NCBI GenBank assembly: GCA_018823745.1
Contig: JAHJHR010000003.1
Location: 1 to 64,000, forward strand
From: Alphaproteobacteria bacterium
GTDB lineage: Bacteria; Pseudomonadota; Alphaproteobacteria; Oceanibaculales; Oceanibaculaceae
DNA length: 64,000 nt
Reading direction: 5' to 3'
Numbering within the stretch: position 1 is the stretch's first letter; every line of letters starts with the position of its first letter. The notes under the pieces are model-generated. The model searched no databases. It worked only from the letters and a program-made list of their open reading frames with translations, and had not been told where the DNA came from. Both the position numbers and the translations under genes were made by a program. This document shows, piece by piece, positions 46,264 to 54,421 of the stretch.

Positions 46264-47283
46264 CTACACTCCCGCCGGGGTATAGACATCGGCCTGCGCC
46301 GCCACGAATTCCGGCAGAGGGGCGGCGCGCGCTGCCTCAGTCGCGGCGTCGATCTCGGCCATGATCTCGGTCTCCAGCGCCGCCAGCACCGCATCGGACA
46401 CGCCCAGAACCGACAAGCGGGAGGCGGCGCGGGGCAGCGGGTCGATCTTGTCGCGGTCCTTCAGTTCGGCCGGATCACGGTATTTCTGAGCATCGCCCTC
46501 GTAATGGCCGCGCACCCGCTGGGTGATGCATTCCAGCACACGCGGCCCGCCACCCTTGCGGATTTCGGATACCAGCCGGCCCGCCGTGTCGGCGACGATC
46601 TCGACATCATTGCCGTCGATGGTCTCGGCCGGGATGCCGAAGGCGTCAGCCAGCTTCCCCAGCGGGGCGACGAATTGCTTCGATGTCGGCGAGAATTCCG
46701 ACCAGCCATTATTCTCGCACACGAACAATACCGGCAGCTTCCACAGGGCGGACAGGTTCAGGCTTTCATGCAGCACGCCCTCGGCCAGCGCGCCATCACC
46801 GAAAAAGACGACGCCCACGCCACCGGTCTTGCGCACCTGATGGGCCAGCGCGCTGCCGACCGCAATCGGCATGCCGGCGCCGACGATGCCGTTGGCCCCC
46901 AGCATGCCGGCGGACATGTCAGCGACATGCATCGACCCGCCCCTTCCCTTGCACACGCCGGTCTCGCGGCCCATCACCTCCTGGAAGAAGCCGTTCAGAT
47001 CGACGCCCTTGGCCAAAGCATGGCCATGGCCGCGATGGGTCGAGGCGATGGTGTCCTTGCGCTCCAGCACCGATCCCAGGCCGGCGGCAATCGCCTCCTG
47101 CCCGATGGACAGATGGATGAACCCCGGCACCTCGCCATCGGCGAAAAGCTGGGACAGCCTTTCCTCGGTGCGCCGGATCAGCAGCATCTGCCGGTACAGC
47201 GCCAGCAGCGCCTCCGGCGTGTTGCTTCCCTTCCGGGCCCCAGGCCGGGCTTTAGATGGCGAGATAGCGCTGCTTGATGGCAT
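46264..47283 (-). CDS. 2-oxoacid dehydrogenase E1 alpha subunit
   Basis: Alpha subunit of the thiamine-diphosphate-dependent E1, 339 residues. The TPP-binding motif GDGALAEGVLHESLNLSALWKLPVLFVCENNGW is present, as is GHGHALAKGVDLNGFFQEVMGRETGVCKGRGGSMHV, which matches the acetoin/pyruvate E1-alpha type. The start ATG has GAGGG upstream and overlaps the LivF end by 32 bases, so translation is probably coupled to LivF. With the beta and E2 subunits it forms a complex lacking only a local E3. Confidence 0.93.
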   Translation of the reverse strand: MPSSSAISPSKARPGARKGSNTPEALLALYRQMLLIRRTEERLSQLFADGEVPGFIHLSIGQEAIAAGLGSVLERKDTIASTHRGHGHALAKGVDLNGFFQEVMGRETGVCKGRGGSMHVADMSAGMLGANGIVGAGMPIAVGSALAHQVRKTGGVGVVFFGDGALAEGVLHESLNLSALWKLPVLFVCENNGWSEFSPTSKQFVAPLGKLADAFGIPAETIDGNDVEIVADTAGRLVSEIRKGGGPRVLECITQRVRGHYEGDAQKYRDPAELKDRDKIDPLPRAASRLSVLGVSDAVLAALETEIMAEIDAATEAARAAPLPEFVAAQADVYTPAGV

Positions 47284-47965
47284 CGTTCGCCCTCAACCCC
47301 TCGATTGTGTCGCGGTAAACGATCTGGCCCTTGTCGACGACCGTCGCATGGGTGGCGATGCCGAGGCAGAAATGCATGTTCTGCTCGGCCAGAAGGATGG
47401 TGACGCCCATTTCGCGCAGCTGCTTGATCAGGCTGCCGATGGCCTGGACGATGATCGGCGCCAGCCCCTCGGAGGGCTCGTCGAGCAGCAGGATTTCCGG
47501 ATTGCCCATGAGCGTGCGGGCGATGGTCAGCATCTGCTGCTCGCCGCCCGACAGCTTGCCGGCCATCCGGGTGCGCATGCCGGCGAGGATCGGGAACACC
47601 TCGTAAATGCGCTCTATGGTCCAGTAATCCTCGCCATTCGGGCCTTTCTTGGTGCCGATGATGAGGTTGTCCTCGATGCTGTGTTCCGGGAAGACCTGCC
47701 GGTCCTCCGGCACATAGCCGATGCCGGCCCGGGCGATGCGGTAGGGCTTGCGGCCCGAGACGGTCACGCCGGCCAGGTTGATCTCGCCCCGGCGCGGCGG
47801 GGCAATGCCGGCGATGGCCTTGAAGGTCGTGCTCTTGCCCGCCCCGTTGCGGCCGAGCAGCGCCATGGTCTGGCCCTTCTCCACCGTCAGGTCGACACCG
47901 AACAATATCTGGCTGGCGCCATAGAAGACGTCGATGCCCTTCACCTCAAGCATGGCCTGGGTCAT
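47252..47965 (-). CDS. livF: Branched-chain-type ABC transporter ATPase LivF
   Basis: Second ATP-binding subunit of a Liv-type importer, 237 residues. Walker A GRNGAGKSTTFKAIAG near residue 37, signature LSGGEQQMLTIARTLMG, Walker B ILLLDEPSEGLAP and the switch region ILLAEQNMHFCLGIA are intact; the AEQN pattern is typical of LivF. It begins 2 bases after LivG and its end overlaps E1-alpha. The imported solute is inferred to be the operon's carboxylate rather than leucine. Confidence 0.93.
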   Translation of the reverse strand: MTQAMLEVKGIDVFYGASQILFGVDLTVEKGQTMALLGRNGAGKSTTFKAIAGIAPPRRGEINLAGVTVSGRKPYRIARAGIGYVPEDRQVFPEHSIEDNLIIGTKKGPNGEDYWTIERIYEVFPILAGMRTRMAGKLSGGEQQMLTIARTLMGNPEILLLDEPSEGLAPIIVQAIGSLIKQLREMGVTILLAEQNMHFCLGIATHATVVDKGQIVYRDTIEGLRANDAIKQRYLAI

Positions 47966-47967
47966 GG

Positions 47968-48744
47968 TCAGCCCTCCCCGACGGTGGCAGTGGCGGTGGT
48001 GGCATCGTGATCAGTGCCGAGATAGGCATCGATCACATCCGGGTTGCTGCGGATATCCTCCGGCGTTCCCTCGGCCAGGACGGCACCGTATTTCAGCACG
48101 CGGATGGTCTGGGCGATCTTGAAGACGATGCCCATGTCATGCTCGATGAACACCAGGGTCATCTTCTCCGCCTCCCACAGGCGATAGACCTTGTCGATCA
48201 TCTGCCAGCGCTCCTCCGGCCCCATGCCGGCCGTCGGCTCGTCGAGCAGTAGCACTTTCGGGTCCATCGCCAGTGCCAGCGCGATATCGAGCAGCTTCTG
48301 GTCGCCATGCGACAGGTTGCGCGACAGCACATCGGCCTTCGCGGTCAGTTCCAGCAGCGCCATGATCTCTTCCACCCGTTCCGCAGCACTTTGCAGCGGG
48401 AAGCGGGTGAGCACCTGTGTCGATTGCCGGCGATGCGAGATCACCGCTGCCATCAGGCTTTCCCGCAAGGTCAGGCTGGGGAAGATCGAGGCCACCTGGA
48501 AGGCGCGGCCGATGCCCCGGCGCACGATCTCCAGGCTGGAGCGGCCGACCAGATCCTGGCCGTCGAACAGCACCCGCCCGCGATCCGGGCGGATATGGCC
48601 GGAAATCAGGTTGAAGAAGGTCGTCTTGCCCGCCCCGTTCGGCCCGATGATCGCGGTCAGCGACCCGGTCGGGAAATCCAGCGAGACATCGTTCATCGCC
48701 ACGACGCCACCAAAGGCCTTGTAGAGATTCTCAACTTTCAGCAT
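47968..48744 (-). CDS. livG: Branched-chain-type ABC transporter ATPase LivG
   Basis: First ATP-binding subunit of the Liv-type importer, 258 residues starting MLKVENLYKAFGG. It has Walker A GPNGAGKTTFFNLISG, the signature-like LSHGDQKLLDIALALAM, Walker B KVLLLDEPTAGMGPEE and the switch His in LVFIEHDMGIVFKIAQ. The signature has LSHGDQ, as is usual for the family. A longer frame upstream runs into the SDR gene and is rejected. It starts 5 bases after the SDR stop. Confidence 0.93.
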   Translation of the reverse strand: MLKVENLYKAFGGVVAMNDVSLDFPTGSLTAIIGPNGAGKTTFFNLISGHIRPDRGRVLFDGQDLVGRSSLEIVRRGIGRAFQVASIFPSLTLRESLMAAVISHRRQSTQVLTRFPLQSAAERVEEIMALLELTAKADVLSRNLSHGDQKLLDIALALAMDPKVLLLDEPTAGMGPEERWQMIDKVYRLWEAEKMTLVFIEHDMGIVFKIAQTIRVLKYGAVLAEGTPEDIRSNPDVIDAYLGTDHDATTATATVGEG

Positions 48745-48749
48745 CGCCG

Positions 48750-49538
48750 CTAACCCCGCTTCGGCGGCACGCCGCCATAGGTGTGCCAGGACGGGGCGAC
48801 GAGCCAGCCGCCATCCACCGGCAGGGCGACGCCGGTAATGCCCGAGGCATCGTCCGACGCCAGGAAGCTGCACGCCTTGGCGATCTCCTCGGTGCGGATC
48901 AGCCGGCCAAAGGCGGAATTCTCCTCCAGCGCCTTCGGATCGCGTTTGCCATCATCGATGGCGGCCTGCAATGCCGGGGTCAGCACATAGCCGGGGGCGA
49001 TGGCGTTCACCCGTACACCGGAACGGCCCCATTCAGTGGCCAGGGTCTGGGTGATCGATACCACCGCTGCCTTGGCCGGGGCATAGGCGTGCAGCGGCGC
49101 GGAGCGGAAGCTGGTGACCGAGGCGATGTTGATGATCGACCCGGAACCGCGCAGCGCCATGCGCCGTCCGAAAGCGACATTGCTGACATAGACGCCGCGC
49201 TGGTCGACCGCGATGACCCGGTCCCAGATTTCCATCGACAGCTCTTCCGGCGGCAGCGGCGGCTGCAGCACGCCGGCGGAGGCGACGAGGATATCGGTCG
49301 GCCCCATCTCGCGGGCGACACGCTCGGCCAGCGCCTCGGTGTCGTCGACGCTGGTGACGTCCAGCCGGGCATGGATCGCGCCCTTCAGGCTGGCTGCCAC
49401 CTGCTTCGCCAGAGCCTCGTTGATGTCGGCGATCACCAGCCGGGCGCCGCGCGCCGCCAGGTCACGCGCACAGGCCTCGCCGATGCCGCTGGCCCCGCCG
49501 GTGACGACAGCGACCCTGCCTTCGAGAGTGTGGCTCAT
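48750..49538 (-). CDS. Short-chain dehydrogenase/reductase
   Basis: A 262-residue classical SDR. The NAD(P)-binding TGGASGIGEACARDLAARGARLVIADI starts near residue 14, with Asp at the end of the second strand suggesting NAD. The catalytic Ser is in NIASVTSFRSAPLHAY and the YxxxK pair is YAPAK. It sits in the middle of the transporter genes between LivM (4-base ATGA overlap) and LivG, so it is surely cotranscribed. It probably oxidises a 3-hydroxyacyl-CoA or hydroxy intermediate of the pathway. Confidence 0.92.
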   Translation of the reverse strand: MSHTLEGRVAVVTGGASGIGEACARDLAARGARLVIADINEALAKQVAASLKGAIHARLDVTSVDDTEALAERVAREMGPTDILVASAGVLQPPLPPEELSMEIWDRVIAVDQRGVYVSNVAFGRRMALRGSGSIINIASVTSFRSAPLHAYAPAKAAVVSITQTLATEWGRSGVRVNAIAPGYVLTPALQAAIDDGKRDPKALEENSAFGRLIRTEEIAKACSFLASDDASGITGVALPVDGGWLVAPSWHTYGGVPPKRG

Positions 49539-50515
49539 CGACCGGTCTCCTTCTCAAGCTTCCTGGTCCGGCGATCCTGAAACCAGAGATAGACGAAATC
49601 GGCCAGGCCGCGGCGCAGCCCCAGCACGAAGATCAGGATGACGATGCCCAGCACCAGCCCGTGATGCTCGGTATAGATCGTCACGTAATGGTTCAGGGTC
49701 TGCAGCAGAATGGCGCCGACCAGCGGGCCGATGAACAGCTGGGTGCCGCCCAGCATGATCATGAAGATCGCCTCGCCCGAAGTGGTCCAGAAACCGAATT
49801 CCGGATAGGCGCCGGATACGAACAGCGCCATGACGATGCCGCCGACCGAGGCCATGGTGCCGGAGATCACAAAGATCGCCAGCTTCATGCGCACCACGTT
49901 CACGCCCAGGAAGTTCGCCCGGTGCGGGTTGTCGCGGATCATCCGCAGCGTATAGCCGAAGGGCGACTGCACGATTTGGCGCATGATTACCAGACAAGCG
50001 ACGAACACCACGGCGCAGAAGCTGTAGAGCGTCATGCTGTCATTCAAATCGATGCCCAGGAAGGTCGGGCGCGGGATACCGCCCATCAGCCCCTGGTCAC
50101 CACCGGTCAGCGAGACCCAGGTCAGGATGATCGAGTGGATGAACATCTGGAAGGCGAGCGTCAGGAAGGCGAAATATATCTCCTTCAGCCGCACGCAGAT
50201 CGCGCCGATCACCAGCGCCAGCAGCGCCGTGCCGCCCACCGCCGCCAGCATCGCCACCGGCAGGGATACATTTCCCGACTGCATCAGCAGGCCGAAGATA
50301 TAAGCACCCGACGCGAAATAGGCGGCATGGCCGAAGGACACGAGGCCGGTAAAGCCGACCAGCAGGTTCAGCGACATGGCGAGCAGGCCATAGGCGATGA
50401 CATAGATCACGAAATCGCGCATCGCCGGGTGCGGCACCAATATCGGCAGCACCAGCAGCCCGACCAGCAGCAAGGCGGCCCAGGCGAGGTCGCGCAGGGA
50501 GGAACGGCCCAGCAT
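49535..50515 (-). CDS. livM: Branched-chain-type ABC transporter permease LivM
   Basis: Inner-membrane permease of the Liv-type importer, 326 residues with about nine helices. NLLVGFTGLVSFGHAAYFASGAYIFGLLM near residues 52-80 and RMIRDNPHRANFLGVNVVRMKLAIFVISGTMASVGGIVMALF are LivM hallmarks. Its start overlaps the LivH stop by one base (TGATG arrangement), and its end overlaps the SDR start by four. Confidence 0.94.
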   Translation of the reverse strand: MLGRSSLRDLAWAALLLVGLLVLPILVPHPAMRDFVIYVIAYGLLAMSLNLLVGFTGLVSFGHAAYFASGAYIFGLLMQSGNVSLPVAMLAAVGGTALLALVIGAICVRLKEIYFAFLTLAFQMFIHSIILTWVSLTGGDQGLMGGIPRPTFLGIDLNDSMTLYSFCAVVFVACLVIMRQIVQSPFGYTLRMIRDNPHRANFLGVNVVRMKLAIFVISGTMASVGGIVMALFVSGAYPEFGFWTTSGEAIFMIMLGGTQLFIGPLVGAILLQTLNHYVTIYTEHHGLVLGIVILIFVLGLRRGLADFVYLWFQDRRTRKLEKETGR

Positions 50516-51417
50516 CAGTGCACCGGCCGGCCGAGCAGGCCACTCGGCTTCAGGATCAGGACCAGCGCCATGATGCCGAACATCATGCCATCGACGAAAA
50601 GCGGGAAGCCCATCGAGCCGAAGGACCGCGTCAGCCCGATCAGCAGGGCCGCGATGAAGGCGCCGACGATGGAACCCATGCCGCCGATCACGGTGACGAT
50701 GAAGCTTTCGATCAGGATCGACAGCCCCATGCCCGGCGTCAGCGTGCGGATCGGTGCGGCCAGCGCACCGGCCGTGCCGGCCAGCATGCTGCCGACACCA
50801 AAGACAAAGGCATAGAGCAGCGTCGTGTTGATGCCCAGCGCGCCGACCATGGTCGGGTTGATCGCGGCGGCCCGCACCACCTTGCCGAAGCGCGTCTTGG
50901 CGATGCCGAGCCAGAGCACCAGCCCGACAACCGCCGAAATGCCGATCATGAAGACGTAATAGGAGGGGATAAACCCGCCGGCGATCTGAAACGGCGGCAG
51001 CGCGAAGGTCTGCGGCATGCCCATCAGCTTGTATTCAGCGCCGTAGAGGATCTTCACCATGTCATCCAGGATCAGGATGAAGGCATAGCAGACCAGCAAC
51101 TGCATCAGCACGTCACGGCCATAGACCTTGCTCATGAACAGCCGTTCGAAGGCCATGCCGAAAATGCCGACGCCCAGCGCTCCGGACAGTATGGCCAGGG
51201 TAAAGCTGTCCGTCAGCTGATAGGCGCTGAAGGCGAAATACGCGCCGATCATATAGAACGAGCCATGGGCGAAATTGATGACGCCCAGCACGCCGAAGAT
51301 CAGCGACAGGCCCGATGCCACCAGGAACAACAACATACCGATGATCAGCCCGGTCGATACCTGCGTCACCGCGCAGGACATCGATGACAGGCAGCCCGCG
51401 AGTGCTTCCAACTCCAA
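50515..51417 (-). CDS. livH: Branched-chain-type ABC transporter permease LivH
   Basis: Inner-membrane permease of the Liv-type importer, about 300 residues. VASGLSLIFGVLGVINFAHGSFYMIGAYFAF, PTMVGALGINTTLLYAFVFGVGSMLAGTAGALAAPI and the end MALVLILKPSGLLGRPVH are typical. The start is uncertain: I use TTG at 51417, which has GGGAGA 7 bases before it; an ATG at 51381 would remove 12 residues. Frames further upstream overlap the binding-protein gene and are rejected. A hairpin with a T-run separates it from livK. Confidence 0.9.
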   Translation of the reverse strand: MELEALAGCLSSMSCAVTQVSTGLIIGMLLFLVASGLSLIFGVLGVINFAHGSFYMIGAYFAFSAYQLTDSFTLAILSGALGVGIFGMAFERLFMSKVYGRDVLMQLLVCYAFILILDDMVKILYGAEYKLMGMPQTFALPPFQIAGGFIPSYYVFMIGISAVVGLVLWLGIAKTRFGKVVRAAAINPTMVGALGINTTLLYAFVFGVGSMLAGTAGALAAPIRTLTPGMGLSILIESFIVTVIGGMGSIVGAFIAALLIGLTRSFGSMGFPLFVDGMMFGIMALVLILKPSGLLGRPVH

Positions 51418-51442
51418 GGCCGTTCTCCCGTAAATTCCGTGG

Positions 51443-51482
51443 AAAAAAGGAGCGGCGCCCGAAGAAAGCCTCCGGGCGCCGC
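51443..51482 (-). terminator. Hairpin with T-run after livK
   Basis: On the minus strand GCGGCGCCCG and CGGGCGCCGC form a 10-bp stem (11-base loop) followed by CTCCTTTTTT. It lies between livK and livH and probably acts as a leaky terminator that favours the binding protein. Confidence 0.7.
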
Positions 51483-51490
51483 AAGGCGCG

Positions 51491-52771
51491 TCAGGCGTAC
51501 CCTTTCCGCTTTTTCCACTCGCTTTCGAGCTGGATGATCTCCGACCACGCAGGCGCGGTGAAGTTCTCGACATACGGGAATTTGCTGCTCGTCACACCCC
51601 AGGCGGCCGGATAGCCGATGATGGTGTGATCGCTGTCGCGCATGGTGATCTTGTCCTCGACCGCGAAGGGCGAATCGAGGGCCATGCCTTTCAGTTCAGA
51701 CGCCAGGGCGGTGCCTTCGGTCTTGCCGTTGGTCCGCTTCAGAGCTTCAAAGATGAAGCTGCAGGCCAGACGGTTCTGCCAGGACCAGTTGGTCGGCTCC
51801 TGCTTGGCGATGCCGTTATAGCCCTCGGCGAAGGCCTGGTTGCCCGGCTTGTTCGGGTAGAAACGGTTGTAGCGATAGACCGTGTTCAGCCCGGCCGGCA
51901 GGTTCTTGATCGCGGTCAGCACGGGCGGATCACCCAGCCCACCGGAGAAGAAGGTGATGTTGTTGAACAGGCTGTAAAGGTTCGACTGCTCGATGAAAGC
52001 GACCAGATCGCCGCCCCACAATGCCGAATACATTGCCTGCGGCTTCACCTGCAGGATCTTGGTGATGTTCTCGGTGTAGTCCGGCTGGAACAGTTTCGGC
52101 CAGACCTGGTCGACGACCTCGACATTGGGATCGAAGATCTTCAGGTATTCCAGGAATTCCGCCGTGTTGTCGCGGCCATAGGCATAATCCGGCGAACAGG
52201 TCATCCAGCGCTTCAGGCCCTTGGACTTGGAGATCGCGGACGCATATTTGCCGCCGGCCACCGCATCGTGGATGCCCTGGCGGGCAGAGCGGAAGGCCGT
52301 CTTGACGTGGATCTTCGGGTCCGCCGTCAGCGAGGATGTCTCGGAACAGGTATGCAGGCAGAGCACCGGCAGGTCGCGGATCACTTCCTGCACCGCGAAG
52401 GAGCCGGAAGACGCCTCGGCATCAATGATGATTTCGCAGCCATCATTGTTGATCAGGTCGCGCGTCACCTTGGCGGCCTCGTCCGGCCGGCCCTTGGAAT
52501 CGCGGTCGACGAGTTCGATCATCCGGCCGTTTACGCCGCCGGATTCATTGAATTCCTTCACCGCGAGCTGTGCTGCCGCCCGGCTGGACGTGCCCAGAAT
52601 GGCAACGCGACCCGACAGAATGGTCGGCATGCCAACGCGGATCACTTTCGCCTGTGCGCCGGCAATATGCGGGAAGCCGGTGATGGTGGTGGCAAACGCA
52701 CCGACAGCGGCCGCCGAGGCCGCGCCTTTCAGAAATTTACGGCGGGGCACGCCGCCTTTTGTGGTGGCCAT
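51491..52771 (-). CDS. livK: Branched-chain-type ABC substrate-binding protein with Tat signal
   Basis: Periplasmic binding protein of the Liv-type importer, 426 residues. The N-terminus GVPRRKFLKGAASAAAVGAFATTITGFPHIAGA is a twin-arginine signal (RRKFLK), which suggests export in folded form. The mature domain begins VIRVGMPTILSGRVAILGTSSRAAAQLAVKEFNESGGVNGR, typical of the type I periplasmic fold. The ATG has GGGAGG upstream, and a longer frame is rejected. It is the first gene of the operon, with a large 11-bp dyad above it. The ligand is unknown. Confidence 0.92.
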   Translation of the reverse strand: MATTKGGVPRRKFLKGAASAAAVGAFATTITGFPHIAGAQAKVIRVGMPTILSGRVAILGTSSRAAAQLAVKEFNESGGVNGRMIELVDRDSKGRPDEAAKVTRDLINNDGCEIIIDAEASSGSFAVQEVIRDLPVLCLHTCSETSSLTADPKIHVKTAFRSARQGIHDAVAGGKYASAISKSKGLKRWMTCSPDYAYGRDNTAEFLEYLKIFDPNVEVVDQVWPKLFQPDYTENITKILQVKPQAMYSALWGGDLVAFIEQSNLYSLFNNITFFSGGLGDPPVLTAIKNLPAGLNTVYRYNRFYPNKPGNQAFAEGYNGIAKQEPTNWSWQNRLACSFIFEALKRTNGKTEGTALASELKGMALDSPFAVEDKITMRDSDHTIIGYPAAWGVTSSKFPYVENFTAPAWSEIIQLESEWKKRKGYA

Positions 52772-52898
52772 ATGATTTCCTCCCAGTAAGCCGGTCGCCG
52801 GAGAAAATTCTGCCGGACGCCGGCTATATTCCTTTGATTCGCCCGCCTGTACGCCTGACGGACAAGGGGAAGTCTGGGAGGGGGGAAGGGAATCGTCA

Positions 52899-52935
52899 AC
52901 ACAAAATGAACCACGACTCATAAATCATTTTGTGT
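52899..52935. promoter_or_regulatory. Long AT-rich dyad upstream of livK
   Basis: ACACAAAATGA (52899-52909) and TCATTTTGTGT (52925-52935) are perfect 11-base inverted arms around a 15-base centre, about 130 bases above the livK start. On the minus strand TTGACG at 52894-52899 overlaps the downstream arm. The AT-rich stem and absent T-run argue against a terminator, so a regulator site is likelier. Confidence 0.55.
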
Positions 52936-52960
52936 GCGGCGCACCCTCGCAAATGCGAAG

Positions 52961-53677
52961 TTACCAGCCGTGAAAGCGGGTGAATCCCTCGACCGGCTCG
53001 CGGTCGGTGGCCAGGCTGTTGATCAGCGCCGATTTGTCCTCATAGCCCAGTGCCATGCCGCAGATCAGCAGCTCGTCATCGGGCACGCTCAGATGCCGGC
53101 GGACCACCTTGTGGTAATTCACCAGCGCCGCCTGCGGGCAGGTGTGCAGCCCGTGGCCGCGTGCGGCGATCATCAGGTTTTCCAGGAACATGCCGTAATC
53201 CAGCCAGCTGCCCTTGTTCAGCTTGCGGTCTATGGTGAAGAACAAGCCGACCGGCGCGCCGAAGAAGGTGTAGTTCAGCCCGTGCTGGTGATGCATGCGG
53301 GCCTTGTCGCCCTTCTCGATGCCGAGCAGACTATACAGATCCCAGCCGACCTTGCGGCGGCGGCCGAGATAGGGCTCGTACCATTCGGTCGGGTAATAGT
53401 CATATTCGCGCTCGTCGCTTTCGGCCGGATCGTCATGCGCGGCCATCAGGTCGCGGATCAGCGCCTGCTGCACATCCCCCGTCACGACATGCACCTTCCA
53501 GGGCTGGGTGTTGGTGCCGCTGGGCGCGCGGCTGGCGACCGCCAGCAGATGCGCCACCAACTCTCGCGGCACCGGTGTCGGCAGGAAGGCACGGACGGAG
53601 CGGCGGCTGGTGATGGCATCATCCACACTGGCCGGCATATCCGCTTCGGGCGGGGTCGGGAATGTCGTCTTGCTCAC
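52961..53677 (-). CDS. Nitroreductase-family protein
   Basis: A 238-residue FMN-dependent nitroreductase-fold enzyme. Family features are AITSRRSVRAFLPTPVPRELVAHLLAVASRAPSGTNTQPWKVHVVTG at residues about 20-66 (RRS and SGTNTQPW contact FMN) and GMFLENLMIAARGHGLHTCPQAALVNY later. The start is a GTG three bases beyond the GntR stop, so it is probably cotranscribed as the last gene of the GntR operon. Substrates could be nitro-aromatics, quinones or enones; BluB-like flavin cleavage cannot be excluded. Confidence 0.85.
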   Translation of the reverse strand: MSKTTFPTPPEADMPASVDDAITSRRSVRAFLPTPVPRELVAHLLAVASRAPSGTNTQPWKVHVVTGDVQQALIRDLMAAHDDPAESDEREYDYYPTEWYEPYLGRRRKVGWDLYSLLGIEKGDKARMHHQHGLNYTFFGAPVGLFFTIDRKLNKGSWLDYGMFLENLMIAARGHGLHTCPQAALVNYHKVVRRHLSVPDDELLICGMALGYEDKSALINSLATDREPVEGFTRFHGW

Positions 53678-53680
53678 GGA

Positions 53681-54421
53681 TCAGGCCCTTTTCTGTTTCG
53701 GCAGCGCGATCGGCGCGGCGAGGTCGAGCCCCAGCCGGTCGAAGCCGCGCTTGAAATCCTTGATATGGCGTTCCATCCACAGCCGCGCCTCGGCAGCATT
53801 GCCGGCCTGGATATGCTGGAACACCTGGCTGTGCGCGACCAGCAGCCGTTCCGGCGCGCTGGGGATGCCGCTGATCACCGTTTCGAAGGCGGGATAGAAA
53901 AGCTGCCCCAGCGCCTCGCGCGCCAGCAGCAAAGCGCGGTTGCCCGCCGCCTCGGCGACCAGCGCGTGGAAGGCGATGTCCAGCCGGGCGACGGCCACCG
54001 TGTCGGCCAGCAGCGCCCTGGTCTCCGCCAGATTGTCGGCCAGCGCCTCCAGATGCTCGGGCTTCGCGTTGGCCGCCGCCAGCTCCGCCGCCATCGGCTC
54101 CAGCGCCATCATGGTTTCCCATAATTCGCGGAAGGTGACCTCGTGCATCACCATGGTGCGGCGCATCCGGCTGGCGAGGTCGGCGGTTTCCGGCCGGGCG
54201 ACGAAGAGCCGCCTGCCGCCCTCGCGCCGGACCAGCCCGCTTTCCTCCAGCAGGCGGATGCCCTCGCGCACGGTCGAGCGGTTGACAGCGAATTGCGCGG
54301 CGAACTCGGTCTCGGTCGCCAGCTTTTCGCCGGGCTTCAGCCGGCCTTCGAGGATTTCCCGCTCGATGGTCTCGGCCAGAATCCGGTAGCCGGGGGCACG
54401 GTCAAGCTTGCCGAATTTCAT
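53681..54421 (-). CDS. GntR-family regulator (FadR subfamily)
   Basis: A 246-residue transcription factor with an N-terminal winged helix (GYRILAETIEREILEGRLKPGEKLATETEFAAQFAVNRSTVREGIRLLEESGLVRREGGRRLFVA, about residues 11-76) and a C-terminal FCD ligand domain (LDIAFHALVAEAAGNRALLLA and VAHSQVFQHIQAGNAAEARLWMERHI hold the metal His/Asp). The ATG overlaps the acyl-CoA synthetase stop by ATGA; a longer frame is rejected. As a late gene of the operon it probably regulates its own transcription through the dyad at 60342-60360, with an acyl or acyl-CoA metabolite as signal (inferred). Confidence 0.9.
   Translation of the reverse strand: MKFGKLDRAPGYRILAETIEREILEGRLKPGEKLATETEFAAQFAVNRSTVREGIRLLEESGLVRREGGRRLFVARPETADLASRMRRTMVMHEVTFRELWETMMALEPMAAELAAANAKPEHLEALADNLAETRALLADTVAVARLDIAFHALVAEAAGNRALLLAREALGQLFYPAFETVISGIPSAPERLLVAHSQVFQHIQAGNAAEARLWMERHIKDFKRGFDRLGLDLAAPIALPKQKRA

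Noticed and set aside
43310..47283. Acetoin dehydrogenase operon (acoABC)
   Set aside because: E1 and E2 resemble that type, but no acoR or acoL is present and the genes are mixed with Liv and acyl-CoA genes, so a specific substrate is not claimed.
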